NCBI GenBank assembly: GCA_965644295.1
Contig: CBFFRP010000281.1
Coordinates: forward strand, 248,001-312,000
Reading direction: 5' to 3'
Origin: Paraphysomonas bandaiensis
Taxonomy: Eukaryota; Chrysophyceae
DNA length: 64,000 bases
The translations under genes were made by a program, and so were the position numbers. The first letter of the stretch is position 1. The number at the start of each line of letters is the position of its first letter. The notes beneath the pieces are model-generated. The model saw only the letters and a program-made list of their open reading frames with translations, searched no databases and had not been told where the DNA came from. Below, piece after piece: positions 44,251-56,877 of the stretch.

Positions 44251-47200
44251 TCAATACTTTTCAAATGCATCGAGAATAGTATCAAAGCGCCTCATTCTTT
44301 CTATTTTCTTCCATGTCGCCTTATCAACTGTTACGTTTCTAGATTCCATGTCGCGTATAACTGTTACGATATCCCTAGGTAAATCATGTTCAGCAAGATA
44401 GTCCAGAATTGGACCATAAATCTTCTCAGACGAAGGGCAAGATATATCATCCACTTCACAGAGCGTTTTCATAGCACTGATAGCACCTTTAGGGTTTCGT
44501 ACTAACAAAGCAGCCCTAATTACACCACTCCAACACTCTTCATCTGGCTGCAGGCCAACACTACGCATGTTATCCAGTAGCTTCAGCCCCATCTAAGCGC
44601 AGACATTATGTAAAATTCGAACAGAAAAAATATGGTAGCTAGAAACATATATCCATATATATATTCAGTGTACGCCATACCTCGTACTCGCCCTTCGATC
44701 CAATGATTCTAAATACAGAATGCCAACATGTGACCAGATCGTCATGTACACGGCGAGAAGTAGCATCATTCTCTAAATCAGAAATATTGTTCTCTGATTC
44801 ATAATGTTCGGTCTCTGGGGCTACGACATATTCACTGATACCTTCTGATTGAGCTACCTCAGTACAAAATTTGGAGCTCATGAACTGAATGTGAGACAGA
44901 AGTCAGAACAGCACATCACATGCAGTATTTCATTTACATGAATAGCTAAACACGTTCATATATATATACAACAATGGAGCCATGTCAGTGAGACACATCC
45001 GATTACGTATACCAATAGTGCAGTCACAAAGCGTATATTATACCATGCATGTATCTCTGGCATCCAAGAGCTTGCCCTTTTCACAGAGTGCTTCAATCAA
45101 GCATTTCCAGCACTCTGCCCTCTTTTTCGTTAAATAATTAATAGATGCAAATTACCACGTACCTATACTGATAGAGGGAGTTTTACCAGTGGTTCCCATG
45201 CATTGAATAACCCACATACACTCCTCATCCAAACCATGTTGACAGAGCCGGTGCATCAAATCCTATTTCGTAATTATACCAGATATTAGTAGAACGTTTG
45301 CTAGACAATAACTAACATCATATTACTCTCAACAATGCGGTAACTATTACAAATATTCATAATAAACACATGTCAACTATTTCCTACCTCCCACAAATCT
45401 ATGTTTTGAGAGCTTTCAGTAAGAGTGTTGATATACTTCGGTAGATATGACTGCTTTTCTTTAAGAATGCTCTCCAAGTAAACGCCGTGCACTTCAACCA
45501 CTTGTGCGTTCCTAGTTAAAAGAATCGTTGAATATCTATGTGCCAGACTCCACTTTTCCATATATGATATTGATTTATCTGTAAAGATAAGGGTTAATAA
45601 AGACTTGCATGTGTCTTCACAGAGTTTTCCAGCAGGAACGCAATGGCGGGTCCAAGTGTCAACTAAGGCCAAGCTCTTCTCAATCTCACCGCTGGCCACA
45701 TAGCTCTGAACAAGTGATGCATACAAGTTATTGCTTCTCAAACCATGGCCTTCGAGTAAATTCAGAAGATTTTCAGCACCTACAATATCGTGTTTAAGAA
45801 GTATCGCCTGTATTAAGGAGTAGAAAAGTGCGTCAGCATCGTGCTCAGTAACACCAAGTGCGTCCTTTGAAATCAATACTTTTTGTGCGATATCCATGGC
45901 TGTATCTTCCTCACCAGAAAAAGCGTAAGATGATATCAGACAACCATATATTTGCTTGGTAGCATCAATATTCAAGTTATCCATACACTTCCCATAGGTG
46001 AGTACTTTATTGTGCATACAGTTCCTACTACATATGTCCATAATCAATTCAAAGAAGTCAACAGTCACTGGTTCATTCAGTCTGTTGTTTTCCACAGCTT
46101 GAACCAAAGCATCGCCTGTAGCAACACATCCTTTCAAGTCATTCGATGTATAGTACGTCCTGATTCTATCCATCCACAGCATACCATCACTTCCATCAAA
46201 GTCGCCTAGATCACCGCTTGAACCCCCCCCGCCGAATTCATTCCCATCAGAGATTTGACCGGTTCGCCCGTTGCTTTTACATGACAACGTGTGCACATCA
46301 CTGGAATACCTCCCAAGATCGATACCTTTCGTCTGCCCACGACCTACAAACTCCTTATGTTTTCGTTTTAGCCAGACTTTAACACGGCCAGACACCACAC
46401 TGGATCCATCAAAAGACCTAGTCAATGAACCAACAATAAACGCCTGTAAATTCGGCGGACATGCTGCAACATATGTTTGTAGAAGTTCCATTTCGGTAGA
46501 TGCTTTGCTTGCAGATAATTGCTCCAAGTTGGAATACGCTACTGGCAAATCGTATGGCCTTTCATTACTAGTAGAGGTTAATATGCGTGTCCCAGTGCTA
46601 CACTCACCACCAAAACTTCTTTGCCATCGTCCCGACGACGGGTACGTCTGCCGGACGCCAGACTTTACATCCAATATATCAATAAGAGCATTCCAAGTTT
46701 TCGCATCAGGAAACAAGTTATCCTTGTCGTACATCAGTACCAAAAGCTTAGACACATCATTGACACCGCTTCCTTCAGCGCAGGAGGTAAGAACACAACT
46801 CCAAGTAGAGGAATTAGGAACCAATTGTCGGGAACGCATGTCAGCCATCACATTCAACGCATCCTGCCATGTGGATGAAGTCGACGCGGCGCGGACTGCA
46901 CGTTGCCAACATGCAAACCGCGATGTATCGGTGATGACACGTCCATCAATATTCTCCATCTCACACACAGTTGCGTAGGCTTCACTAATTTTTCCTGCCT
47001 TACCAGCAGTCGTAATGAGATCTAACCACATCTTCGCCCGTAATTCTCGCCACTTATCCTTTATGGCCCTGATATCTTCTGTATTATAGAATAATTCATC
47101 GCTCTTCTGAAGGAACGGGAGTTGCATATGCTTTTTATTAGAGGTAGCTTGTCTCAACATGCTCATTACACAAACCCTAGGCTTCGATGCCGAACCGCTA

Positions 47201-48858
47201 CCCTCCCTACGAAGTTGGTGGTTTTGGCGTCGACACACAGGTACTCCGCTGATGGTGTCAAAATATGGGTCATAGGATGACACAAGTTGAACCAGTGAAC
47301 GCAAATTTTCATAGTCTCCACTGGATTTATAGTGAGCACTGGCTGTACCCCATACTGCAGAAGAAGGGATAACTATTGGTCGTAATTGAAGCATATTTTC
47401 CATTGTATTTTCTATTAATTGTGTGCTCGTACATGAAGAAAATAGTTCTGCCTGTGTCGAATCGGCGAGAACAACCATTCCACGGCTGGCAGCAGTGATC
47501 AATATCGAGTACGTGTGCATATCAAATGGGGCTCCTAATTGTATCATCTGCGAATAAATCTCTTTCATTCCCACGGAATCGTTATCCTTACAGTATGCCA
47601 TTAATAGAGTATTAAAAGCTCTAGACGATGGTTTGTACGCCACTCTTAGGACGGTACCATTGTTGTCACCACTACCGACACCCCCGTCATCGACATTGAC
47701 GGTATACGGAATGCCCTTAGAAAACTCAACAACCATTTTCTCCAATAATTCCCGCGCAACCGGAATATGATTAGCTCTAACTGCAGCTGAAAGAAGAGTA
47801 CAATGTGATTGGTCATCGGGGATAAGGCCCATGTTCCGAATAGAGTCAAATATTTCTTGAGCCTATAAAATAACATTTCAATAATAGTATATCAATAATG
47901 GGGAACAAATATACAAGTTTTTTATACAGATGCGCCTCTACCTTGACATAGTTCGAGTCGTTCGCACAAGCAGAAAGTAATATATTGTAAGTACTAATTG
48001 TGGGTGATAGAGTCCCAACACATATCACTGGTTCTCCTCTAGAGTTCGTTAAAGCTACACTGCTGTCGAAGTAGGCACCAAAAACACGAAGCGTTTCATC
48101 AATGTTTCCAACAGAGGAGTAGCTGCTCATGTAGCTCTCACAATGTGTACGAACAAGTGGAAAGCCGTTGGATTGTATGATTGATAGAATCTGAGACCAA
48201 TACAAAGTAGGCAGTGAACCGATTACACAGTTGAGTAGTAATTTCAATTCAATATATACGTCAGGTACACAACTACTTCACTTACTTGCATCGCATACTC
48301 ATGGGACCCAGTCGCCCCACAAGTTTTTAGCGCAAAGGAAGCGTACTTAGGGTCAAAACTTCCCTTCTCATTGACGTTGACGATTTCATTGAAAGCCATC
48401 GAAGCGTTCTTAGAAACGTAGCAAGCATCAAAAAAGTATTTCCGATAAATCGGCCGAATCGTGATGTTCTTCTCTTGCATTTTATAAAGCATACGTTTAA
48501 TTACTGAAGCATTCCCCTCTTTTGATAAATCAAAAAAGAGTTTCTCCCATCGTGATGCATCAGTTCCACAGTGCATAAGCATAGCCGTATCTATATAACA
48601 TATATAAAGCATAACATCCATAAGTATTATATGTATAACAACATCTATATAAGAGCCAATTGATGATTGTAATATATGAATCTATTTACCTGATTGTGAT
48701 TTCGTATTACGACGTTGAATATTATGAATATAATCACCTAATGATGGTGAAGGATGAATAAGATGAGCATAAGCTGGTGATGATAGTAATCTTGTTAATC
48801 TTGGACGTAAATGAAAGTATCGTATGGATGTATGATGAAAATATGTTAACATTGACAT
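44251..48858 (-). CDS. Large mitochondrial PPR protein
   Basis: 1,296-residue protein with pentatricopeptide repeats, likely an organellar RNA-processing or translation factor. Eight exons (48858-48690, 48590-48286, 48190-47942, 47862-45388, 45262-45187, 45114-45044, 44884-44681, 44592-44251) join in frame; the fourth is 2,475 nt. N-terminus MSMLTYFHHTSIRYFHLRPR is Arg/His/Ser-rich without acids, a mitochondrial presequence. PPR motifs recur (SRAFNTLLMAYCKDND, FDMHTYSILITAASRG, PNSSTWSCVLTSCAEGSGV, DAKTWNALIDIL, GYGCLISSYAFSG-like, PDEECWSGVIRAAL). No DYW, SMR or other C-terminal effector domain was seen. Two internal stretches (residues ~215-245 and ~495-560) are low-complexity. The target RNA is unknown. 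Confidence 0.88.
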
Positions 48859-49395
48859 TATTAATGATAAGATATAAGAATAATTAAGATATCATGAAGA
48901 TAGGAGATATATGAGGGGTAGATGAGTAGTGTATTGGAGACCTTACATTAACAAGTATGTATATATACAGCAGCCGGAAGTGTCCACATATATATATGTA
49001 TGTATATGTATTGTATGGTATCCGTATATATATGTATGTATGGTAGATGTATGTATGGTATATGTATTTGTGGTATACCGTATATGTATACTGTGTTGGT
49101 GCTTCACTTCATTGGTTAATACATTGTATATATGGCGTATTCTCAGAGTAGAGGACGGAAAAATACAATATACAACAATGCTGCTGTGTGCCATATACAC
49201 AATATTCTATAGGTATACACCGTACACCATACATAGACCATGTACCATACACACAGCAATACCATACACAATAAAACATGCATATACGAGTAGTATAGCA
49301 GTATATCACAGTGATCTCATATATATCCACAGCATTCATATACGTCTTACATACATATATATTCTTACATCTACTATACTTATACATTAATATCA
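48859..49395. promoter_or_regulatory. Divergent intergenic region, PPR and hydratase genes
   Basis: 537 bp of TATG/ATAC simple repeats. ATACAGCAGCCGG at 48,966 and TGCTGCTGTG near 49,178 match the recurrent upstream motif. Open frames here come from the simple repeats. Confidence 0.55.
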
Positions 49396-50256
49396 ATGTA
49401 TAGAACTCATTTACATATTATTCGTCATGTGAAGGGTGTCTTGACCTCTACTCGTTCCTTTAGTTCTGGTCAAACCGTACTACTCACTAAAACTGGACAA
49501 TTTGCATCTATTACACTTAATAATGTTGAAGTACATAATGCACTCTCCCCTAGTGTAATGACAGGTATTGAAGAGTCACTTGCTGAGCTTCGTGAGGATC
49601 CCAATGTACGTGCAGTATTCCTCAAAGCAGCTGGGAAAACTTTTTGTGCTGGTGGTGATCTCAAGCACATGAAAGCGACTGCTAAATGGACATACGATCA
49701 GAATAAAGAAGAAGCTTTTCGTCTATCTGGTGTTTTTAACTCTCTTCGGACATTCCCTCGACCTGTTATTGCTATGATCAACGGGCCAGCATTTGGTGGT
49801 GGTGTTGGGCTAATTTCGTCATGTGATATGGCATTTGCCGTTAAAAATGCGTCATTTGCTCTATCAGAAGTCACGCTGGGTGTGATACCAGCCACTATAT
49901 CTCCTTTTGTAGTATCAAAAATTGGTGCTGCTGCTTGTAGGCGGTATTTTTTAACCGCAGAAAAATTCGACGTTGAAGAGGCCCGTCGCATTGGACTTGT
50001 AAACGAAATAGTTGATGATGTGGACGCCCTCTTTGCCGCCGAAGAAAAACTTAAAAAGAGTCTGATGCGATGCTCTCCAGAAGCAATGAAATCCTCAAAG
50101 GAGTTGATTGATGCTATCGAAGGTAAAAACATCGACGACGACCTCCGCATGTTCACTGCCAGTCGGTTAGCCGACGTGCGGGAGTCTGTTGATGGTCAAG
50201 AAGGCATGGGTGCGTTTCTTGAGAAGAGAAAACCCAGGTGGACGGTAGTTGAGTAA
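49396..50256 (+). CDS. Methylglutaconyl-CoA hydratase-like crotonase, mitochondrial
   Basis: Crotonase-fold enzyme, 286 residues, single exon. N-terminus MYRTHLHIIRHVKGVLTSTRSFSSG is a mitochondrial presequence. Oxyanion-hole motifs: KTFCAGGDLK (81-90) and GPAFGGGVGL (130-139). FALSEVTLGVIPATISPFVV (154-173) followed by ACRRYFLTAEKF is the pattern of bacterial LiuC / gamma-carboxygeranoyl-CoA hydratase-like enzymes. This suggests the 3-methylglutaconyl-CoA hydration step of leucine breakdown. Glu158 corresponds to one of the two catalytic glutamates of classical enoyl-CoA hydratase; the other position is Gly, as usual in this subgroup. Exact substrate is inferred. The N-terminal codons are AT-rich, less so downstream. 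Confidence 0.88.
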   Translation: MYRTHLHIIRHVKGVLTSTRSFSSGQTVLLTKTGQFASITLNNVEVHNALSPSVMTGIEESLAELREDPNVRAVFLKAAGKTFCAGGDLKHMKATAKWTYDQNKEEAFRLSGVFNSLRTFPRPVIAMINGPAFGGGVGLISSCDMAFAVKNASFALSEVTLGVIPATISPFVVSKIGAAACRRYFLTAEKFDVEEARRIGLVNEIVDDVDALFAAEEKLKKSLMRCSPEAMKSSKELIDAIEGKNIDDDLRMFTASRLADVRESVDGQEGMGAFLEKRKPRWTVVE

Positions 50257-50670
50257 ATTTGTGGGGAGTGTTTGGGTAATTAAAATACTATTGTTTCGTG
50301 AGCAGTATCGTGTGTACCTTCTGTTTGTGATGAACATAGTTCAGACATTCATGATTTATATTTACGAATCAATGATATACTGCTATGTGAACTACAGCAA
50401 GTTTGTGGGCTGCTTAATATTCTTCTGATACGCCAAGGCATCTCACATTTCTGCAGTATGGTCGTGTATGACCTTGTTCAATAACTTGGTAAACTTAGAT
50501 AATCACAAAAAATATCAGTAAAAAGATTTATATATTAAACGGATTTAGCCCATAAGAATTTGTAAAGTCTAATGTATATTTTATATTTGTATCAAAAAAT
50601 GCCTCCATAAGCGCACGCCACAGTGTCGTTCACCAACTCACTGTAGGGTTCTCAGAACACCCAAGTTTAA
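50257..50670. other. Spacer between convergent genes
   Basis: 414 bp, AT-rich, shared 3' flank of the hydratase gene and of the minus-strand secreted protein. Nothing else seen. Confidence 0.5.
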
Positions 50671-52482
50671 TCATCGAAAATTAGTAGACTTCAACTGGCA
50701 TCGAGTGCCGAAATATCCAATAAAGCATGAACACTTCCCAGTGGTATAGTCGCACACCCCTCTGCCTGAACAATCTCTCCCTGTTTCGTTTCCATACCCA
50801 CCCATAGGATCTGGGCCGGATGGACACTCCTGCAGTTCGCACGTAGCACCGCGATATCCAGCATCGCACACACATCCAACTTGTTTAGCAGCATCCCAAG
50901 GTGTGTTATACACCCTACCCGCACGACCTGCCAAAAGCCATTCAGGCCAACACGTTCCGCGATCATTGCAATTGTTGGGACAAACTGATCGTTGACATGC
51001 TATTCCATCGTAACCAGTAAAGCAATGACAATCACCTACATATCAATTAGGAATATATGTATTGATTAATTATAAATATAATTACATACCAGTAGTTCGA
51101 TCACATGTTCCTTTATTGGAGCATTCCACCCATGGGTGCAAGTCATTGGCCCCCACAACGGACCCCACCCATGCATAATCACTGGGACATCGTCGAAGGG
51201 AGCAATCTGGTCCCGTCCATGCCAACTCCCCCCCTCGGTCTGTATAGCACTTGCAGTTGTTGTTTCTCTCACAGGTGCCGTGACCAGAACACCCATTCTC
51301 GCACATGCCAGAATGTCGGTGGCGACGCATATCCCACGTCACTTGGCCCCACGGTTCTACGACATACGAAGGAGCACTGGAAGGAATAGAAGTTGGCTGC
51401 CCAGTAGGCTGCCCAGTAGGTTGCCCTGTAGGTTGCCCAGTAGGCTGTCCAGTTGGAATGCATGTTGGCTGTCCAGTTGGAATGCACGTTGGCTGTCCAC
51501 TAGGTTCACCGGTTGGAATGCATGTAGGTTGCCCTGTAGGTTGTCCAGTAGGCTGACCACTAGGTTCACCGGTTGGAATGCATGTAGGTTGTCCCGTTGG
51601 CTGTCCCGTTGGTTGGCCACTAGGTTCACCTGTTGGTATGCATGTTGGTTGGCCAGTTGGCTGACCTGTAGGCACGCATGTTGGCTGTCCCGTGGGTAGA
51701 CCAGTTGGTTGACCCGTTGGTTCACCGGTTGGAATACATGTTGGTTGGCCAGTTGGTTCTCCTGTAGGTTGTCCTGTAGGTTGTCCAGTTGGAATGCATG
51801 TTGGCTGACCTGACGGTTGCCCAGTGGGCTGACTACTAGGTTCACCGGTTGGAACGCATGTTGGTTGTCCAGTGGGCTGACCCGTTGGCACGCATGTTGG
51901 CTGGCCTGAAGGTAAGCTTGTTGGTTGCCCAGTTGGTTGTCCAGTTGGAGAGGATGTTGGCTGACCTGACGGTTGCCCAGTAGGCTGACTACTAGGTTCA
52001 CCGGTTGGAACGCATGTTGGTTGTCCAGTGGGCTGACCCGTTGGCACGCATGTTGGCTGGCCTGAAGGTAAGCTTGTTGGAATGCTCGTTGGCTGACCTG
52101 ACGGTTGCCCTGTAGGCTGTCCAGTTGGCTGACCTGACGGTTGCCCAGTGGGCTGACTACTAGGTTCACCCGTTGGCACGCATGTTGGCTGGCCTGAAGG
52201 TAAGCTTGTTGGTTGCCCAGTAGGCTGAGTACTAGGTTCACCGGTTGGAATGCATGTTGGTTGTCCAGTAGGCTGACCTGTTGGCACGCATGTTGGTTGC
52301 CCAGTAGGCTGACTACTAGGTTCGCCGGTTGGAATGCTCGTTGGCTGACCTGAAGGTAAGCCTGTTGGCTGTCCCGACGGATCGGAACTAGGTTGGGCAC
52401 TTGGAACTGATGTTGGGCTAGTAGTGGAGTGAACCCCACTGTGCATCAATGCAACTAGAATTATTGTTGCGATGTGTTTCAT
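50671..52482 (-). CDS. Secreted PTGQ-repeat / EGF-like protein, paralogue A
   Basis: 585 residues; exon 1 52482-51090, exon 2 51035-50671, 54-bp intron. Signal peptide ([20 protein letters not shown]), then about 340 residues of 4-residue units ([24 protein letters not shown] and similar). A Cys-rich region follows: [102 protein letters not shown]. This layout (CPxGxAW ... CSNxGxCDRxTGxCxCxxGF) is typical of stramenopile secreted proteins. No membrane anchor or glycosyl hydrolase domain is seen, so a wall or matrix component is inferred. Divergent from, and nearly identical in its C-terminal part to, paralogue B at 53,149. Confidence 0.9.
51375..52400 (-). repeat. 12-bp-unit coding minisatellite (paralogue A)
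   Basis: Tandem 12-bp units encoding PTGQ-type tetrapeptides, with higher-order repeats about 80-150 bp long that recur (for example [14 protein letters not shown] and [14 protein letters not shown]). Expected to be length-polymorphic. This is coding sequence, not a CRISPR-like array. Confidence 0.9.
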
Positions 52483-53148
52483 ATTGCCCAGGGTAATGGA
52501 TAGTAACTATATTGCACATCTAATCTTTAACGGCTTGCTTAGAATATAACGGAACTGTTAGTTAGAATTCGATCCACACAATTTGTACACTGAAAGCAAA
52601 ATATGATGTAGTGAAAATGCAGCTATAAGCTTGGATCCGTTGAAATTGCTATAATCATGATCTTTTAGTGTCTAATCAGAAATCTGTCACCTAAATGTGC
52701 TGTTGACTGAACAGATTCTCTGTTTATAGATGATCTTAAGAGTTTAGCCAATCAGAGAACTTAGAGCATAAACCACATGTCCATTTGGACATATTAGAAA
52801 GTCATATAAAAAAACAAAAAAACAAGGATATTCAGGATATAGTTGATAATAAAAAAGTCCGATATCTTGATCATAAAATCAGGTCAAATTTCCGTTGGGT
52901 CATGTCCGTTGATTTTTTTTTTAGAGATGCAAACATACAATATACAACAAGAGATGCTGGTGTGTATCATGCCATGGTGGTTTCATTTGCATACATAACT
53001 AGATGCAACGTGAGGTCGTTTATCATCTTAAACACAGTGCGACTTGTTCTCGTACTATTCAAATATATTTTAATTATATAAAACTTCATTGTAATATGTG
53101 TCTTTTGGAATAAACTTCATTCTACTGCACGCATAAATAAATACTATC
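52483..53148. promoter_or_regulatory. Divergent intergenic region between the secreted paralogues
   Basis: 666 bp between the two start codons. No coding sequence supported; a 98-codon frame at 52,785-53,081 has no domain and low-complexity stretches. Confidence 0.5.
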
Positions 53149-54640
53149 ATGAAGTCGACCTTTTTTATTCTAATCGGGTTATATATCTTACAACTTATCA
53201 GCGCAACATCCGCGCCAACTATCTCACCCGCACCAAGTATCTCACCCGCGCCAAGTATCTCACCCGCGCCAACTAATGAACCATCAGGAAGACCTTCAGG
53301 TCAGCCCACAGGTCAACCCACTGGTCAACCCACTGGTCAGCCAACATGCGTGCCAACAGGTCAACCCACTGGGCAACCCACTGGGCAACCAACAGGTCAA
53401 CCGACAGGACAACCCACTGGTCAACCCACTGGTCAGCCAACATGCGTGCCAACGGGACAACCCACTGGTCAACCCACTGGGCAACCATCAGGTCAGCCTA
53501 CAGGACAACCCACTGGTCAACCCACTGGTCAGCCAACATGCGTGCCAACGGGACAACCCACTGGTCAACCCACTGGGCAACCATCAGGTCAGCCTACAGG
53601 ACAGCCCACTGGTCTACCAACAGGTCAGCCCACTGGTCAACCCACTGGAGAGCCGACAGGACAACCTACATGCATTCCAACAGGTGAACCTAGTGGCCAA
53701 CCAACGGGACAGCCAACGGGACAACCTACATGCATTCCAACCGGTGAACCTAGTGGTCAGCCTACTGGACAACCTACAGGTCAGCCAACATGCATTCCAA
53801 CTGGACAACCGACAGGTCAACCCACTGGACTACCCACTGGTCAACCCACTGGTCAGCCTACTGGACAGCCTACTGGACAGCCTACTGGGCAACCTACAGG
53901 GCAGCCTACTGGTCAGCCAACTTCTATTCCGTCCAGTGCTCCTTCGTATGTGGAGGAACCATGGGGCCAAGTGACGTGGGATATGCGTCGCCACCGACAT
54001 TCTGGCATGTGCGAGAATGGGTGTTCTGGTCACGGCACCTGTGAGAGAAACAACAACTGCAAGTGCTATACAGACCGAGGGGGGGAGTTGGCATGGACAG
54101 GGCCAGATTGCTCCCTTCGACGATGTCCCAGTGATTATGCATGGGTGGGGTCCGTTGTGGGGGCCAATGACTTGCACCCATGGGTGGAATGCTCCAATAA
54201 AGGAACATGTGATCGAACTACTGGTATGTAATGTATATTTATAATTAATCAATACGTATATTCCTAATTGATATGTAGGTGATTGTCATTGCTTTACTGG
54301 TTACGATGGAATAGCATGTCAGCGATCAGTTTGTCCCAACAATTGCAATGATCGCGGAACGTGTTGGCCTGAATGGCTTTTGGCAGATCGTGCGGGTAGG
54401 GTGTATGACACACCTTGGGATGCTGCTAAACAAGTTGGATGTGTGTGCGATGCTGGATATCGCGGGGCTACGTGCGAACTGCAGGAGTGTCCATCCGGCC
54501 CAGATCCTATGGGTGGGTATGGTAACGAAGCAGGGAGAGATTGTTCAGGCAGAGGGGTGTGCGACTATACCACTGGGAAGTGTTCATGCTTTATTGGATA
54601 TTACGGCACTCGTTGCCATCGTAAAACAACAGTTCTTTGA
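53149..54640 (+). CDS. Secreted PTGQ-repeat / EGF-like protein, paralogue B
   Basis: 478 residues; exon 1 53149-54223, exon 2 54279-54640, with a 55-bp intron at the same place as in paralogue A. Signal peptide [20 protein letters not shown], then SPAPSI repeats and about 220 residues of PTGQ-type units, then the same Cys-rich C-terminal region as paralogue A. Only a few residues differ there (for instance ADRAGRVYD versus [16 protein letters not shown] versus GYFGTRC). The intron sequences differ by only about three positions. The final residues (HRKTTVL) differ from A. Same inferred secreted, matrix-type role; regulation may be shared through the common divergent promoter. Confidence 0.9.
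53278..53930 (+). repeat. 12-bp-unit coding minisatellite (paralogue B)
   Basis: Tandem 12-bp units encoding PTGQ, PSGQ and PTCVPTGQ, with a longer (~100 bp) repeat that recurs about three times. Length differs from paralogue A. Confidence 0.9.
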
Positions 54641-55308
54641 AGTGCTGATGTGTTATTAATTTATATTGTTTTTATGATAGTGCTTAACGTTATAGATGAC
54701 GCTGCAAATTCATGAGAAAATTCATAATGTGTAGATTTAGAGGAGTTGTGCGCACAATTTGAAGTTTTTTAGTATTATACATTTAAGAAATGCAAAGTTC
54801 TTCGATGCCATGAGATTGAATTATTGGGATTTATCGTTCAATTTTGCCACAGTTTTCTGAAGTACACACGCTCTTTCTGTCAACTACGAAGCCCCTGTCA
54901 TTGCATGAGCTCAATTTTCCGGCTTTACATTATACAAGAACAAGAATGAAGCATTATCCAAAACACCTACCCTCCTCCAGCAGGGGATGCTTAGTATGTG
55001 GCACTATCTACCATGTGCTGACGTGGTCGTGCCTGTTAGGTCTACGTAACAGTACATATGATAAGATGATAAACAGATGTTGAAAAGGACGTATGTTCAC
55101 CAAACGTGTAAAAGTCTTATTTTAGCAGTAGGCGTCAAGAACCAACACCAGATAAGTTGTTCAATGAAGACTAGTCTAGCGAGATCGACCACTGCCCCAT
55201 TCAGAGCGCGTACTTAGGTAGAGCCGTGTGGGGGCCGGGCGGGTACCTAACTAATACTTAATTAAAGTCCCATACGTTATTCGCTAGCTACCTACTGAAC
55301 CCAACTAG
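54641..55308. other. Intergenic region left of the LINE fragment
   Basis: No gene recognised. About 55,105-55,155 resembles 42,500-42,545. GC content rises towards the LINE relic. Confidence 0.4.
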
Positions 55309-56210
55309 CTACATCATTATCACACGGTAGTCAGCGCTGAGTATGCAGTGAGAACCCGGGAGGGGTAGCGCTGAACTATGCAATGTGTACATAGATAGAA
55401 GTGCGTGGTCGCAACACTCAGTAGTACTAGAGGGCCGCATGCAGCGATTAGTTACGCTGTCAATATGGGGCAGTATCGCCAGACGTGTATCCAGTCTGTG
55501 GAATGTGTGATATGTTTGTCGGGGAAGGAGGTGTTCTAGAAGTGGCGCCGACAGCTGAAGTTTGTCAGCTAGTGGCCGTATGTCTCTACTTGTCGTGTTA
55601 GTTTCCATGGATCCATTAAAGTCGCCTGAAATTATTACAGTATGGTCCCTGGCTCGGGCTTTGTGACCCGTTTGGTGATATTGCAGAGGAAGGAGATCGT
55701 AGGGGGTGACAGGATTGGAGCCCCGGGTAGTCTTCCCTAGTGTGGTCAACTTACTCCATAACGTACAGCAAATGACGTCGATGGTTTCGGCGGTAAATAG
55801 ACACTTATTATGACGAGAGTGTGCGTAGAGGAAGTTCTGAACTCAAGTCGCCCCACCATACCAAGTCCAGTGAAGTCTGGCTTGGTATAGGCGAGTCGGC
55901 GTTTCCAGCATTCACTGATGATAACAGCTGTGCCTCACAGTGCAGTGTGTGGGATCCCATCCATCTTCTTCGGTCGAATACATACCAGCTACAGGGATGA
56001 TATGTGCCCCCCACACCCTCTCCTCTCCAAACACTTTATATGCGATATTAAGTCAACTATACTGTCTCCTGACTGGCTAGTGTATCCCAGTGATGTGCAT
56101 ATAGCGATCGATAGCCCATCAGAGGGCTCAGGGCCTTCACTCTTATTACTCCATACACAGGGTGTAATAGTAAGAATGAGTGAAGATAATGTTAACATAC
56201 TCCATTCCAA
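55309..56210 (-). mobile_element. LINE-type endonuclease (EEP) fragment
   Basis: Less AT-rich than surroundings. The minus strand reads, across frame changes, VWSNKSEGPEPSDGLSIAI (56,150 region), an interrupted middle, then RDHTVIISGDFNGSMETN (55,600 region) and a following acidic/His block with CDHALLS. GDFN plus a downstream (S/C)DH is the signature of exonuclease-endonuclease-phosphatase domains of non-LTR retroelements. No reverse transcriptase is present here. Decayed. Confidence 0.55.
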
Positions 56211-56877
56211 AGATAGTGTGTATGTTTCTGATTGTATTGGTGTATGTCATGATGAGTTGTGGTGTTGTAATTACTTTCATATATGTATATGTCGGAATAT
56301 CATATCAGTTCAAGGGCATTATAGGAATACATATCTATACATCTGTACTCTGCTGTATAATGACCCATCCTTAATCTTCTTTTTTTTTACGTATACTATT
56401 TTTCTATAGTTTTGGAATCCAGATTTCCACACAAATAGCGTATTTCTAAAGAAATTCTCCAATAAAATTATTTTAAAGCAGAAACCACATTAGGAGTTTA
56501 TGATCATGCTGGAGTGGAGCTGAAAACTCCATTATACTCTACAAACTTCACTGCATTATATCCCTTGAAAATGCATATCAATAACTTTTCTTCTTGGTTG
56601 TTTCCTGTATCATGACCCAACACACTACACTCCATCTTGGAGGGACACTTGGAGTCATATTCACTGACACATACGACCGAACTTCAAAAAAAAAAAGTTC
56701 TTCAATATATTTCTTCATTGTTTAATTTATATATACAACAGTATGGAGTATGTGTATGTATAGGGACACTATCACTATTAATCTATTAAATCCTTTCAAA
56801 ATCAGTCATTTCATAAGCATCTTACTGTAGAATGATATGAATATATAGAGATAGTTCACAAAACTGTATTATGTTTA
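56211..56877. other. AT-rich spacer upstream of the RING gene
   Basis: No gene seen. Presumed promoter and 5' UTR of the gene at 56,878; TATATA runs close to the start codon. Confidence 0.5.

Noticed and set aside
48929-49396. 153-codon frame between the PPR and hydratase genes
   Set aside because: Composed of TATG/ATAC simple repeats in a divergent promoter region.
51105-52439. Additional long frames on both strands in the PTGQ tracts, here and at 53,273-54,252
   Set aside because: 12-bp tandem repeats keep several frames open; only one frame has a signal peptide and Cys modules.
52785-53081. 98-codon frame between the divergent paralogues
   Set aside because: Low complexity, no domain, lies in the shared promoter region.
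51375-53930. CRISPR-like repeat arrays
   Set aside because: The repeats are contiguous 12-bp coding units without spacers, in eukaryotic secreted-protein genes.
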